From an uncultured Clostridia bacterium (lineage in GTDB: Bacteria; Bacillota; Clostridia; Christensenellales; Borkfalkiaceae), in contig CAKQKI010000007.1 in NCBI GenBank assembly GCA_934248055.1, forward strand, positions 39,373 to 103,372: a stretch of DNA of 64,000 bases. The letters run 5' to 3'. The notes below the pieces were generated by a model. The model was not told where the DNA came from, made no database searches, and was given only the letters and a program-made list of their open reading frames with translations. Below, one piece after another: positions 17,873 to 28,594 of this stretch (positions are counted from its first letter, which is position 1; the number at the start of each line of letters is the position of its first letter). The position numbers and the translations under genes are program-made.

Positions 17873-20674
17873 ATGGATAATTTTAAAATCGTGTTTTCGT
17901 CGCCCCTGTTCCTGTTGTTTCTGATACCGCTTATCGCGCTTACTTTTATACCGCATTTCAGGCTGACTAAAAGATTCAGAAGAACGAGAAACAGAATAAT
18001 ATCTCTCGTTATGCATCTTACCGTGGTTTCGTTGTCGGTTTTAGTGCTTGCGGGAATGACTGTCAGTTATACCGTGGCAAACGAAAAAAACGAAATAATT
18101 TTGCTTGTAGACGTTTCCGATACGGAACGAATTTCCGCGGAAAAGCGCGACGAATTCGTGAGGACGGTTCTTAATCAGAGTAAATTCGATTCGTATAGAG
18201 TAGGCGTGGTAACGTTCGGCTACGACCAGAATTACGCCGTGCCGCTGACGGACGACGTGAGCGGTATTTACGAAAAATACGAAGCGGCGGCTCTTCCCGA
18301 CACGAGCGCGACTAACATAGCGGGCGCGCTTCTGTATGCGAAAGGGTTATTCGAAAATCCCGAAACGTCGAAAATAGTATTGATTACCGACGGCAAGGAA
18401 ACGGATAACGAAGCGGCTTCTGTCATTCGCTCGATAGCGGCGGGCGGAACCAGAATAGACGTTGCCGATATTCCGTCGCATTTCAAAACCAACGAAGTTG
18501 AAATAACGGGGCTCGAATTTCCCGATTACCACGTCGCCGTAGGCGAAGAATTCGATATTGCCGTTACCGTTAAAGCAAATACCGACGGTTTTGCGACGTT
18601 CGAACTCAGCGATAACGACGTTAAAAAAGAAATTTCGCCGAGCACGACGGAGTTTCACATCGGAGAACAAACGATAAACGTCAGATATAAATTCGAAACG
18701 AGCGGTCTTCACGAGATAAAAATCGCGATTGCTTCTTCCGAAAACACTCTCGAAAACAACGACGGTTATCGCTCGTATTTTTATCTTCGCGTTTTCAATA
18801 AGGTGTTGATGATAGGCAGAAAAAGCGCCGAATGCGAACCGCTTAAAAAACTGCTTACAAACGAAAAGGAATTCGACGTAACCGTAAAAAACATACTCGA
18901 AGACGAAGATTTTTTGAATATGACCGCTGATTATCTTCGCGGGTACGACGAGATAATTCTCAACAACGTTGCTTTTTCGGACATGCCCGAAGGCTTTGAT
19001 AAAATTTTATATAAATACGTTTACGAATACGGTGGCGGACTTCTGACCGTCGGCGGACAGGATGAAACGGATAACGCGCATTCTTACGTCCGCTCAGATA
19101 TGATAAACACCGATTATCAGAAGATTTTACCCGTTCAGGCTATCGATTACACTCCGCCGCTCGGCGTCGTGGTTATTATCGACCGCTCGGGATCGATGGG
19201 CAATATTGACAACGCCACTAATATGAGTTATCTCGAACTCGCAACGCACGGCGCAAAATCCTGTCTTAACGCGATGAGCGAACGCGACTATATGGGCGTG
19301 GTGACTCTCGATACGAACGAGTCTGTGGTTTTGCCGATGACTCCGAGAACGCAGGAAAGTAAAATACTGAGCGCGATCGAATCGATTCGGGAAGCGAACG
19401 GCGGCACGGTACTGCCGGGCGCAATTCAGAAAGCGGGCGAATTGTTAAGGGGAATAGACGTTGCCAAGCGTCATATCATTCTCGTAACCGACGGCGTCGT
19501 TTCCGAAAAAGAAGAATACGAAGCCAAAATTAAAGAAAATTACGACGTTGAAAGCGCAAGAGTTACTTTCTCCGTCGTGCTTATAGGCAGCGACGAAGGT
19601 TCGGACGCCGCGCTGAATATGAAAGCCGCCGCCGAAACAGGACACGGCAGATTTTACACTATTACCGACAGATCGATAGAATATTCTATGCGTGAAGATC
19701 TCAAAGCGCCGAGCATTACAACGATGAAGAGAGAAAAATTCAATCCCGTCGTTTATAATCCCGCTTCGCCGATATTTAACGGCGTTAATTACGGCAACGA
19801 CGAAAGCGGCGGCGTAACCATGAACGTTGCTTTACAGGGTTTTTACGGCGTAAAACTTAAAAAGGACGCCGATTTGCTGCTTTGCGGCGACTATAACGTT
19901 CCCGTTTACGCGCAGTGGAAATTCGGTAAAGGCACGGCAGGCAGTTTTATGTGCGATTTAAGCGGAAACTGGTCCGGCGAATTTATGTCCGACGCCGACG
20001 GCATAAGATTTATCAAAAACGCGGTGTCGGCTCTTATGCCGACGGAAGACATACGCCCGAGCGAAATCAACGTTACGTTCAGCGAAAACAACTATACCAA
20101 CAGGCTCGACGTTTACACGTCTTTAAACGGCGGGGAATACGTGACGGGTAACGTGATCAAATTGCCCGAAAACGAAACGTTACGGCGCCCGCTCGACACG
20201 GTAACTTCTGAAGAAGATAAAAAAACAAATCCCGATTGTTACGTTTTAACGGCGTTCGGAGCGGATAACAATTACAGCAGGTGCGAATTCGTAATCAAAG
20301 CCGCGGGGGTTTATCGTATAGTTATAGAAAAGCGTTCGGAAGACGGAAGCGTTCTTTGCTCGCGAGAGTTTTTCAAAGCGTTTTCGTATTCGGAAGAGTA
20401 CGACGTTCTCAGCGATCCTTCCGACGAAGACCTTGCGGCAAAATTCTCGGTATGGGCGGAAAGGGGAAACGGCGCGGTTATAAAAGATCTTGAAGATCCC
20501 GAAGAAATATTCGGAACGTTCGTTACGAATCTTCCAAGAACTTACGATCCGAGAACTTTGTTTTTGATACTTGCGATAATCTTGTTCCTTACCGACGTAG
20601 CCGTTCGTAAATTCAAATTCAAATGGCCGCACGAACTTATAAAAGAATACAAAGCGAAAAAAAATGAAAAATAA
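17873..20674 (+). CDS. Membrane protein with two VWA domains and a GATase1-like segment
   Basis: A 933-residue protein. Two N-terminal membrane helices (about 8-25 and 42-66) precede a first VWA domain whose metal motif is degenerate (DVSDT in place of DxSxS). A class I glutamine-amidotransferase-like fold follows (LMIGRKSAECEPLKKLL to GGGLLTVGGQDETDNAH, about residues 310-415). Then comes an intact second VWA domain with DRSGS at 437-441, a beta-rich region and a C-terminal membrane helix (TLFLILAIILFLTDVAV). This order is typical of large VWA proteins in MoxR/Bat clusters. Such proteins probably use metal-dependent binding for partner recognition rather than catalysis. A strong GGAGGGGG ribosome site precedes ATG. 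The 3' end runs into the leader of the next lipoprotein gene. Confidence 0.82.
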   Translation: MDNFKIVFSSPLFLLFLIPLIALTFIPHFRLTKRFRRTRNRIISLVMHLTVVSLSVLVLAGMTVSYTVANEKNEIILLVDVSDTERISAEKRDEFVRTVLNQSKFDSYRVGVVTFGYDQNYAVPLTDDVSGIYEKYEAAALPDTSATNIAGALLYAKGLFENPETSKIVLITDGKETDNEAASVIRSIAAGGTRIDVADIPSHFKTNEVEITGLEFPDYHVAVGEEFDIAVTVKANTDGFATFELSDNDVKKEISPSTTEFHIGEQTINVRYKFETSGLHEIKIAIASSENTLENNDGYRSYFYLRVFNKVLMIGRKSAECEPLKKLLTNEKEFDVTVKNILEDEDFLNMTADYLRGYDEIILNNVAFSDMPEGFDKILYKYVYEYGGGLLTVGGQDETDNAHSYVRSDMINTDYQKILPVQAIDYTPPLGVVVIIDRSGSMGNIDNATNMSYLELATHGAKSCLNAMSERDYMGVVTLDTNESVVLPMTPRTQESKILSAIESIREANGGTVLPGAIQKAGELLRGIDVAKRHIILVTDGVVSEKEEYEAKIKENYDVESARVTFSVVLIGSDEGSDAALNMKAAAETGHGRFYTITDRSIEYSMREDLKAPSITTMKREKFNPVVYNPASPIFNGVNYGNDESGGVTMNVALQGFYGVKLKKDADLLLCGDYNVPVYAQWKFGKGTAGSFMCDLSGNWSGEFMSDADGIRFIKNAVSALMPTEDIRPSEINVTFSENNYTNRLDVYTSLNGGEYVTGNVIKLPENETLRRPLDTVTSEEDKKTNPDCYVLTAFGADNNYSRCEFVIKAAGVYRIVIEKRSEDGSVLCSREFFKAFSYSEEYDVLSDPSDEDLAAKFSVWAERGNGAVIKDLEDPEEIFGTFVTNLPRTYDPRTLFLILAIILFLTDVAVRKFKFKWPHELIKEYKAKKNEK

Positions 20675-20738
20675 AATCATCGCAAAAAAAGACGATTTCC
20701 GTAAAGGAAAAACAGTAAAAACGAAAAAGGAGTACGGT

Positions 20739-23531
20739 ATGAAAAAAACGGGTGTTATAGCGGCTATTATTCTCTGCCTTGCTCTTTGTTTTGCCGTTTC
20801 GGCTTGCGGCAGGCAAAATCTTACGACTCCTGCGAATATCGTTATGAACGAAGAAAATCTTCTTTCCTGGTCGCCGAACGAAAACGCCCGCACGTATTCG
20901 GTGCGCGTTGTCAACGCCGAAAGCGGAGAAGAGAAAATTTACACGACGAAAAAAGCGTCTTATTCTCTATCAAAACTCGAAGAAGGCGATTACGATATAT
21001 CCGTAAAAGCGGTCGGCGACGGAAAATCGCATAAAGATTCCGACTGGTCAGAAGTTATTAACTTTCACAAGGATTACGAAACGGGTTGCGTTTACACTCT
21101 CGTCAAAAACAACACGGAATACGAAATAACGAGAGTGGGTTCCGCGTCCGGCACGGTCGAAATCAGCGGAGAATACAGGAAAAAACCCGTTACGGGCATC
21201 GCGTCGGCGGCGTTTAAGGGCAGCGGACGAATAGAAGCGGTCAATATTGCCGACAGCGTTACTTATATAGGCGCAAGCGCGTTTTATAACTGCGTTAAAC
21301 TCGTATCCGTAAATATGCCCGATACGGTTGCTTATATAGGAGAGTCTGCTTTTCAGAATTGCCGCGCTCTTACTTCGGTGCATATTTCTTCGAAAATCAC
21401 GAAACTCGAACAATCCGTTTTTTCGTATTGCCGTTCGCTTGAAAGCGTAAAAATACCGGACAGCGTAACCGAGATAGGCAGTTCTGCGTTTTCCGATTGT
21501 ACCGCGCTTAAAAGCGTGGAAATTCCCGACAGCGTTAAAACCCTTGGCGAATATTCGTTTTCGGGCGATAAATCGCTCGTTTCCGTAAAGATAGGAAAAA
21601 GCGTGGAAAGCATAGGAAAACTTGCGTTTTACGATAACGCGCTGCTAAACGAAATAGTATTTTCCGACGGCGACAATCTTAAAAAATTAGAAGAATCCGC
21701 TTTTCAGCAATGCGCTTCTCTTAATAGAATAGTTCTTCCGAAAGGTCTTGAAGATATAGGCGCGTACTGCTTTTTTCGCAGCGAAAACCTTTCGGATATT
21801 TCCATTCCCGCAACGGTAAATCACGTGGGCGGATATGCGTTTCATAACACCAAATCGTTTAACGACGCCGTCACGGCGGGCGAAAGTTTTATTTACGCCG
21901 ATAAATGGCTCGTTTACTGCAAAGAAGATACCCGAAACACGGTAACCGATCTCGAAACCGCTTCTTTCAGGGCGGGTACGGCGGGCATTGCGGACAGCGT
22001 TTTTGCCGAAGCGAAAGAATTGCAGACGGTAAAAACTCCGTCGTCGCTGCGGCATATAGGCGAATATGCGTTCGCGCAATGCGAAAAACTTTGGAAAATT
22101 CAAACTCTCGCAGGCAGTTCGGGCAGTGTGGAAAGCATAGGGAAATACGCGTTTTTCTTCTGCAAAAACTTAACGCAGCCCCTGTTTGCCGACGGACTTA
22201 AAAAAATAGGCGACTACGCGTTTTACGGTTGCGAAAAACTCGATAACCCCGCAAATACCGATTATAAATTGATTCCCGACAGCGTAACGTCGATAGGTAT
22301 GTACGCGTTCAATCAGACTAAACTATGGAAAAAATCCACCGCAAACGGCGTAGTTTACGCGGGAAAATGGGTAGTTGGGTATAACGGGATAAAATCTTCT
22401 AATATCGCCCTTGAAAAAGGTACGGTGGGTATAGCGGACTACGCGTTTTATAAATGCTCGGCTATAACGTCGGTTCAGGGGCTTTCAGGCGCGAAACACG
22501 TAGGAAAAGGCGCGTTTTACGGGTGTATCAATCTTGCGGCTGTAACGCTGAATTCCAACCTTACCGTCATCGAAGACTATACTTTTTACGAATGTTATAA
22601 ACTCTATCAGGTAATATTGCCTTCGTGGCTTGAAAAAATAGGCAGATCTGCGTTTTATAAATGCGTTGCGATGGAAGAGTTGAACGCGGAAAACACGACC
22701 GTTGCTTATATAGACGACTACGCGTTTTTCGGTTGCAGCGGTCTTAAAACGATAACTTTCGGCGAAGAACTGACCGAAATAGGAAACTACGCGTTTTACG
22801 GCAATTCGGAACTTATCGGAATATCGTTTCCCGCGTCGCTTAAAAAAATAGGCGGAAAAGCGTTCTATAAATGCGTTTCGGTTGAAAATATAAATTTCGG
22901 CGGAACGGAAGAAATAGGCGAATCGGCGTTTTCGTACTGCGAATCGCTTACGGAAATAAACGCTCCGTCCACGCTTAAAACGATAGGCGAAAAGGCGTTT
23001 TATAAATGCCCCGAAGTAAAAAAAATAACCCTTGCCGAAAGCGTTGAAAGTATAGGCAATTACGCTTTTTGCGATATGAACAAAGTTACCGGAATTATTT
23101 TACCCGATTCTCTTGAAGAAATAGGCAATTACGCTTTTAAGGGAATGAAAGGCGTTAAGTCGATCGTTATAAAGAAAAGCGTTAAAAAGATAGGCGCTCA
23201 CGCTTTTTACGGTCTTAACGAAGCCACTTTTTACACCGACGCAAACGGAATAATGCCCGAATGGAACACAAGATTCAATTCTTCGTACCGACCGATAGTT
23301 TGGAATTGCACGTTGTCGGAAGACGGCGTTTACGTAACTAAAACGAAAATCGCGAATAACGGAATAACCAACGCGCACGCTATTAACGGAATAGTCGCGC
23401 CGGAAAGAAACGGTTACGAATTTTGCGGTTGGGCTTCGGAAAGCGGGTCGGACGAAATTTCTTTCACCGCTTCCGAAATTTTATCCGTACCCGAAGGCAC
23501 CGTACTTTACGCCGTATGGAAGAAATCGTAA
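20739..23531 (+). CDS. BspA-like LRR surface lipoprotein (930 aa)
   Basis: I place the start at 20739, since AAAAAGGAG lies just upstream and the protein then opens with a proper signal peptide. An in-frame ATG at 20664 would add 25 polar residues. The lipobox is VSAC, cysteine 23. Residues about 30-105 form a fibronectin-III-like domain (LTTPANIVMNEENLLSW...). From about 120 to 860 there are BspA-type LRR_5 repeats (IPDSVTEIGSSAFSDCTALKSV). The last 60 residues are an InlB-type repeat ending GTVLYAVWKK. It resembles a shorter version of the 2483-aa protein. It sits between the VWA genes and MoxR, so it is probably co-expressed with them. Ligand unknown. Confidence 0.9.
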   Translation: MKKTGVIAAIILCLALCFAVSACGRQNLTTPANIVMNEENLLSWSPNENARTYSVRVVNAESGEEKIYTTKKASYSLSKLEEGDYDISVKAVGDGKSHKDSDWSEVINFHKDYETGCVYTLVKNNTEYEITRVGSASGTVEISGEYRKKPVTGIASAAFKGSGRIEAVNIADSVTYIGASAFYNCVKLVSVNMPDTVAYIGESAFQNCRALTSVHISSKITKLEQSVFSYCRSLESVKIPDSVTEIGSSAFSDCTALKSVEIPDSVKTLGEYSFSGDKSLVSVKIGKSVESIGKLAFYDNALLNEIVFSDGDNLKKLEESAFQQCASLNRIVLPKGLEDIGAYCFFRSENLSDISIPATVNHVGGYAFHNTKSFNDAVTAGESFIYADKWLVYCKEDTRNTVTDLETASFRAGTAGIADSVFAEAKELQTVKTPSSLRHIGEYAFAQCEKLWKIQTLAGSSGSVESIGKYAFFFCKNLTQPLFADGLKKIGDYAFYGCEKLDNPANTDYKLIPDSVTSIGMYAFNQTKLWKKSTANGVVYAGKWVVGYNGIKSSNIALEKGTVGIADYAFYKCSAITSVQGLSGAKHVGKGAFYGCINLAAVTLNSNLTVIEDYTFYECYKLYQVILPSWLEKIGRSAFYKCVAMEELNAENTTVAYIDDYAFFGCSGLKTITFGEELTEIGNYAFYGNSELIGISFPASLKKIGGKAFYKCVSVENINFGGTEEIGESAFSYCESLTEINAPSTLKTIGEKAFYKCPEVKKITLAESVESIGNYAFCDMNKVTGIILPDSLEEIGNYAFKGMKGVKSIVIKKSVKKIGAHAFYGLNEATFYTDANGIMPEWNTRFNSSYRPIVWNCTLSEDGVYVTKTKIANNGITNAHAINGIVAPERNGYEFCGWASESGSDEISFTASEILSVPEGTVLYAVWKKS

Positions 23532-23604
23532 AGCAAATAATACGGAAAAAGGAATAAAAACAATAATCGGCGGAGCGTTCGCAACGTCGGATAAGGAGAT
23601 ATAA

Positions 23605-26600
23605 ATGAAAAAAATCGGCAACTTATTGCTCGTAGCGGCGTTTTGTGTGATTATCGCAACGGGACTTACCGCATGTAAAAAAAGTTACGAATTAAGTTTT
23701 AACACGAACTCGGAAGTTACGATAGGGAATATCAGCGTTCGCGAAGGCGAAGAAATTACTCTTCCCGTACCCGAAAGAAGCGGATATTCTTTCGAAGGGT
23801 GGTTTGAAAGCGAAGATTTTTCGGGGTCGCCCGTCGTTAAAGCGAATGGAAATAAAAACGCCGCTTTTTTCGCGAAGTGGGCTAAATTATACCTGTTGAC
23901 GCTCGATACGGACGGCGGAACGCTTGCCGCAGAGTCATTGCAGGTTAAAGAAGGCGAAAATTTAAGCCTTATTCTCAAAGACGAAATTCCCGTTAAAAGC
24001 GGGCTTGTTTTCGGTCAGTGGTTTATCGGCGAAAACGAAATAACCGATAAAAAAGCCATGCCCGCTTCCGACCTTACCGTAACGGCGCGCTATAAGGCAG
24101 AATATACCGTTGAGATTTACAAAGAAAAATTAAATTACGACGGCGCTTCGGAAAAGTATGAAAAAGAAACCAAAAAGGGTTACGCTTACGTTGACAAAGT
24201 TTTTACCGTAAGCGACGTTTATAACGGTTTTAAAGAAGTAACCGAGAGCGATACGACGTCGTCGAAAACGATTTCTTCCGTTTCTTCGGAAAACGTTTTC
24301 AAAGTGTATTACGAAAGAAAAGAAATCGCGGTATTTTTCCGCGCGGGCGATTCTTCCGAAGAAGCGATCCGCAAAACTTATAAATACGGATATAAACTCT
24401 CTTTCCCGTCTTACTTTGAAAAAAGCGGATTCTGGCTTTCGGGCTGGGCAGAAGACGGCTCCGATAAAATTTACAAAGCGGGCAGAACGATCGTCAACGA
24501 CCCCGACGGCAGCATTGCGCCCGACGAAACGATAATCGAAGAAGATACCGTGTTTACGGCGGTGTGGATAAAAGGGTATTCCGACGTTTTCGGCGGAACG
24601 GATTACCTTTTCGTTCTCGACGGCGAACCCGACTCGATTTATCTTATCCGCGGCGGTCTTTGCTATAAAGGAAGACTCACCAAAACGGGATTTTTCTTTA
24701 AAGACGTAAGTTTAAGCGGAAAACTCAACGCGGATAAAACGTTCAGTTACAGCGACGCCGAGCGTTCGGAACTTGCGCTCACCCGTTATTCCGTAGACGG
24801 CGGACTCGATAAAAACGTCACGATATTATTCGATCAGAACGACGGAATTTCCTATAAAAACGGAAGCGACGTTTCCAAAGGTTATTACAAAATAAACGAA
24901 AAAGGAGAGTACACCGCTACTTTCGAAAGCGGAACTCTTAAAGGCAGCGTTATGACGTTCAGGCGCACTACGGCAGTCGAAGAAGACTCCGAAACGGGAG
25001 CGCGGAACGAAGTGGAAGCGTTTATCGTTAAAGAACGCGCGGCGGAAACGGTAAGAAGCGCGTTTATCAACGATAACGGCGAATTTGCCTGTTATACGAG
25101 CGCGTACGCAATCGAATTCGACGGTTACGGCACAGCCGTTTATAACGACGTCAGAAACGGTAATTTATTCAGAATAACGCTGTATTGCTCGTTCGACAAC
25201 GACAGAGTGACTCTTAAAAACGACGGCGACGAAATATTCGGCGTTATATCGCTTATGGACAATCCTTTATCCGAATATAAAGGAACGTTGTGTTATATGC
25301 TTTATAACGAAGAACTCGACGGCGAATTTACCTGCGATAACGGCGACGTTCTCAGATTAAACGGACTTTATAACGTTGATTATACGAGCGGCGGAAATAC
25401 CGTAACGGGTTATTATTCCGTAAAAAAATCGGTATTCGGCGGAAAAATAATTACGGTTATAGCAGCCGATCAGAGCGGCAAGACGGAAATTTACAGGTTC
25501 CTTCTTGAAAAAACCGTAAATTCTTCTTCCGGCGAAATCGACGGCAACGATAACTCTTCAAAGGAAGAAACCGCCGTTTACAAACTCACCCGTAAGGGTA
25601 AAAACTATAAAGAATTTTACTTTATGGGTAAAAACGACGACGGGGAAAACAACGCGTTTTACGCGCCCTTGCTCGTTACCGACGATACCGCCGAAGGCGC
25701 GGCTTCTCTTTACGGATACACTTCGTCCGCAAAATACGTTTTACTCTCGTCAGGCACTTACGGCACGGCGGATAACGGAACGACGACTTATCGGGCGGTT
25801 ACGTTTTCAGACTCCGAAAGCGTTAAAGACGTTGTAGTAATAAAAAATATCGACGCCGCCAAAGTAAAAACCTTCGATTGCTATCTTTCCGATTTCGGCG
25901 CGGGGGCTGCGCAATACGGAGTGGCGCACTGGTTCGGCTACGAAAAAACGGACGGCGCAAAACAAAACAACGCCGAAGTTTATAATTCCGCCGCGGACGG
26001 AAAACTTTTACTTTCCGCAGGCGTTGCCAACTACGTCTACGGCGATACTTTTATTTACGGCTCGTGCGTTAAAGAAGGGAATTTTATTACCGTTTCTTAC
26101 GATAAGGGAACGGCGTACTTTAAAATCAACGGCGAAGATATGACGTTTTTCCGCCTTGAAAGCAGACCGTTTACGGCTTATTTGTATAATCCCGACGGCG
26201 CCGTAAGCGAGAGCGAATACGTTATTGCGGACGGAAACGGCGGCGGATCTTATTTCCGCGCCGAAGGCGAATTAAAAGGAAAAGTAAAACCCACGGAAGA
26301 CAGTTCCGCATTCGGAGCGGCGATTTACGAATTCACTTCAACCGATAACGCCGTTTCGTTCAGATTTATAATTCTTAAATCGTCTTCTTCGCTTTTATTT
26401 GCAAAGTATGATAAAAATTACGGCAAAAATTACGTCCATAACAACGAAGAGTTGATTCTCGACGGCTTCGGATTTTACGGAAGTTATACCGTAGAAGGAA
26501 AGGAAATATATAAAGGCGTTTATCGCGTCGAAAGCGAAAATACTATAAGTATGGAAATAAACGGTCTTACACGCTATTTCGATCTTAACGGAAGATTTTT

Positions 26601-28545
26601 CACGCTCAGGGGAGAAGAATACGGCGTTTACACCGTTACCGACAATAATTACGCCGACTATACCGAGTTTTACGAACTTGACGGTTACGACGCGATAAAA
26701 GCATTTACCGTAAACGACGACGGCTCGTATTCTTACGCGGGCGAAGGTTTATATACCCTTAAAGACGGCAGAGTGTTTTTCACGATAACCGTCGGAGCGA
26801 GCGAAACGAGCGGCGAATTCGCGATCGGAAACGGAAAAATCGAATATAAAGGCAAAAAATACGGTTTACTCGTTACCGTTCACAAAGAAAAAGTAAGCAC
26901 GTACGTAAATCCGTCGGACTGGTCCGCGTTGATTCTCGACGATAAAAGCGGCGCCGTAAGAATAAGCAAAAACGGCGTTACGCAATCGGGCGGTTATACG
27001 CTGATTACGGATAATCTTCTTTACTTCTTCACGTCGGACGGCGCCGACGGCAGCATTTTCAGATACGACGCTACCGACGGCACGGCTGTTCCCGTACAAC
27101 TCGGCGCGAGAGGTTATTATAAGGAAAATCTCGATTCGCTTTTGTTCACGAAATACGGTTTTGCCATATTCAACGGTTCCGACAGATATTATTACGACAT
27201 TAACGAAAACGACGACGTTATCATCTATAAAAGAGACGGTTCGTCCGCATCTTCCAACGGGTACGGTTTCAGCGTTGACGATAGTTTTGGTAAATTCGAA
27301 GACGTAAAACAGTACAAGGGCGACACTTATTATTCGAACAACGGATTCGATATCCGCTTCGAGCGCGGCGAAGAAGGAAAAGAAAAATTCCCCGTCGCTC
27401 TTACCGCGGGGGCGGAATACAAATATCCCGTAAGCACGATGAGTTTTGCGCCGGGTAGCGGAGCGAGTTTCAAGGCGGACGCTTCGGTCGTTATAAACGG
27501 AAGGACCTATAAAGCGACGGTAACCAAAAACGAAGACGGTTCGATGACGCTTACCGTAGGCAATTACGTGTTCGATATATCCGTCGTTTTCCGCGGCGAA
27601 AATACTTCGGGTAAAGTTGTAAGCACCTATTCCGTAACCGCGCTTCGCGGAGTTATATCCGCGCCTGCGTATAAATATCTCGATAATTATTACAGAGTTT
27701 ACGTTACCGAAGGGGCAAAAGCCGCGGGCGATTATAAAAACAACGTCGGCACGGTTTACGTCAACACCGTGTACGACGATACCGGAAAAGAAATTTCGAG
27801 TTACGTTTCGGCTTCTTTCGGCGAAGGCTCGGAATACTACGACGCCGACGGAAAATTGCTTTCGATAGAAAACGCGTCGTATACCTACGATAAAGAAAAC
27901 GCCGTTTATATCGCCGAATTCAATTCCCGTGACGGATATAAATACCGCTTTGCGTTCGGACTCAGGTATCACTCCGCGTTCAGACGGACTTTCGGTTATT
28001 ACGTGTTCTATCTCACGAGAATCGAAACGCTTGAAACGGGCAATTACACCGTCGGATTCGAGCGCTATATCGGCTCGGACAACGGCAAGGCGCTCGGCGC
28101 GATTTTCGGCGTAACGCTTAAAAAGGACGGCGTTGAAATAAAGCACTGGGGATCGATAACCTATGCGAACAAAACGGAAATACTCTTTATATCGAGAGAA
28201 ATCGACGCCGACGGAAAGATTCTTTCCGCCACGTATTACAGAATAATTTCAAGTTACGATTCGGGCGTGGAAATAGGCGGAAACGATAAAATTCTGCCCC
28301 CGCTGAAATCGGTTACGGTAACAGAAGAACCCGTAACGTTCGTAAGCACGGAAAACGGCGAGATTTTTGCTGACTTTAACGCTGAAAATAAAGTAGTGCT
28401 TTTAGTCGTAAACGGAAAAGGCGTAGTCGCGTCGTCTACGGAATATAACGCCGATACGGGCGTATACACCGTAATTGCGGGCGGAAAAACTTATACTTTT
28501 AAATTGAACGGCAACGTTATCGTTGAATTCAAGGAAGAAAAATAG
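23605..28545 (+). CDS. Large InlB-repeat surface lipoprotein (1646 aa)
   Basis: An exported lipoprotein with lipobox LTAC, cysteine 24. The first ~330 residues hold several InlB/Flg_new modules (GYSFEGWFESEDF, GLVFGQWF, FWLSGWAEDGS) with a MucBP-like stretch ending VFKVYYERK. The remaining ~1300 residues are beta-rich, with recurring short motifs such as G-x-Y-x(4-8)-G and repeated YxFLL/FxVDD strands. They look like many related small beta-domains, but no family is recognisable by eye. There is no LRR array, unlike its neighbours, and no catalytic motif. AAGGAGAT precedes the start. MoxR follows 49 bases downstream, making this a good candidate client or partner of the MoxR/VWA machine; that link is inferred from position only. 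Confidence 0.85.
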   Translation: MKKIGNLLLVAAFCVIIATGLTACKKSYELSFNTNSEVTIGNISVREGEEITLPVPERSGYSFEGWFESEDFSGSPVVKANGNKNAAFFAKWAKLYLLTLDTDGGTLAAESLQVKEGENLSLILKDEIPVKSGLVFGQWFIGENEITDKKAMPASDLTVTARYKAEYTVEIYKEKLNYDGASEKYEKETKKGYAYVDKVFTVSDVYNGFKEVTESDTTSSKTISSVSSENVFKVYYERKEIAVFFRAGDSSEEAIRKTYKYGYKLSFPSYFEKSGFWLSGWAEDGSDKIYKAGRTIVNDPDGSIAPDETIIEEDTVFTAVWIKGYSDVFGGTDYLFVLDGEPDSIYLIRGGLCYKGRLTKTGFFFKDVSLSGKLNADKTFSYSDAERSELALTRYSVDGGLDKNVTILFDQNDGISYKNGSDVSKGYYKINEKGEYTATFESGTLKGSVMTFRRTTAVEEDSETGARNEVEAFIVKERAAETVRSAFINDNGEFACYTSAYAIEFDGYGTAVYNDVRNGNLFRITLYCSFDNDRVTLKNDGDEIFGVISLMDNPLSEYKGTLCYMLYNEELDGEFTCDNGDVLRLNGLYNVDYTSGGNTVTGYYSVKKSVFGGKIITVIAADQSGKTEIYRFLLEKTVNSSSGEIDGNDNSSKEETAVYKLTRKGKNYKEFYFMGKNDDGENNAFYAPLLVTDDTAEGAASLYGYTSSAKYVLLSSGTYGTADNGTTTYRAVTFSDSESVKDVVVIKNIDAAKVKTFDCYLSDFGAGAAQYGVAHWFGYEKTDGAKQNNAEVYNSAADGKLLLSAGVANYVYGDTFIYGSCVKEGNFITVSYDKGTAYFKINGEDMTFFRLESRPFTAYLYNPDGAVSESEYVIADGNGGGSYFRAEGELKGKVKPTEDSSAFGAAIYEFTSTDNAVSFRFIILKSSSSLLFAKYDKNYGKNYVHNNEELILDGFGFYGSYTVEGKEIYKGVYRVESENTISMEINGLTRYFDLNGRFFTLRGEEYGVYTVTDNNYADYTEFYELDGYDAIKAFTVNDDGSYSYAGEGLYTLKDGRVFFTITVGASETSGEFAIGNGKIEYKGKKYGLLVTVHKEKVSTYVNPSDWSALILDDKSGAVRISKNGVTQSGGYTLITDNLLYFFTSDGADGSIFRYDATDGTAVPVQLGARGYYKENLDSLLFTKYGFAIFNGSDRYYYDINENDDVIIYKRDGSSASSNGYGFSVDDSFGKFEDVKQYKGDTYYSNNGFDIRFERGEEGKEKFPVALTAGAEYKYPVSTMSFAPGSGASFKADASVVINGRTYKATVTKNEDGSMTLTVGNYVFDISVVFRGENTSGKVVSTYSVTALRGVISAPAYKYLDNYYRVYVTEGAKAAGDYKNNVGTVYVNTVYDDTGKEISSYVSASFGEGSEYYDADGKLLSIENASYTYDKENAVYIAEFNSRDGYKYRFAFGLRYHSAFRRTFGYYVFYLTRIETLETGNYTVGFERYIGSDNGKALGAIFGVTLKKDGVEIKHWGSITYANKTEILFISREIDADGKILSATYYRIISSYDSGVEIGGNDKILPPLKSVTVTEEPVTFVSTENGEIFADFNAENKVVLLVVNGKGVVASSTEYNADTGVYTVIAGGKTYTFKLNGNVIVEFKEEK

Positions 28546-28594
28546 CGATATTAAAGGTTTAAAATCGCGGTTAAATATAAAGTGAGAGATAATT

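Noticed and set aside
26866..28146. A 426-codon minus-strand frame
   Set aside because: It lies opposite the 1646-aa lipoprotein gene. The plus frame has signal peptide, ribosome site and domain repeats, while this one shows no recognisable domain. It is a shadow of biased codon usage.
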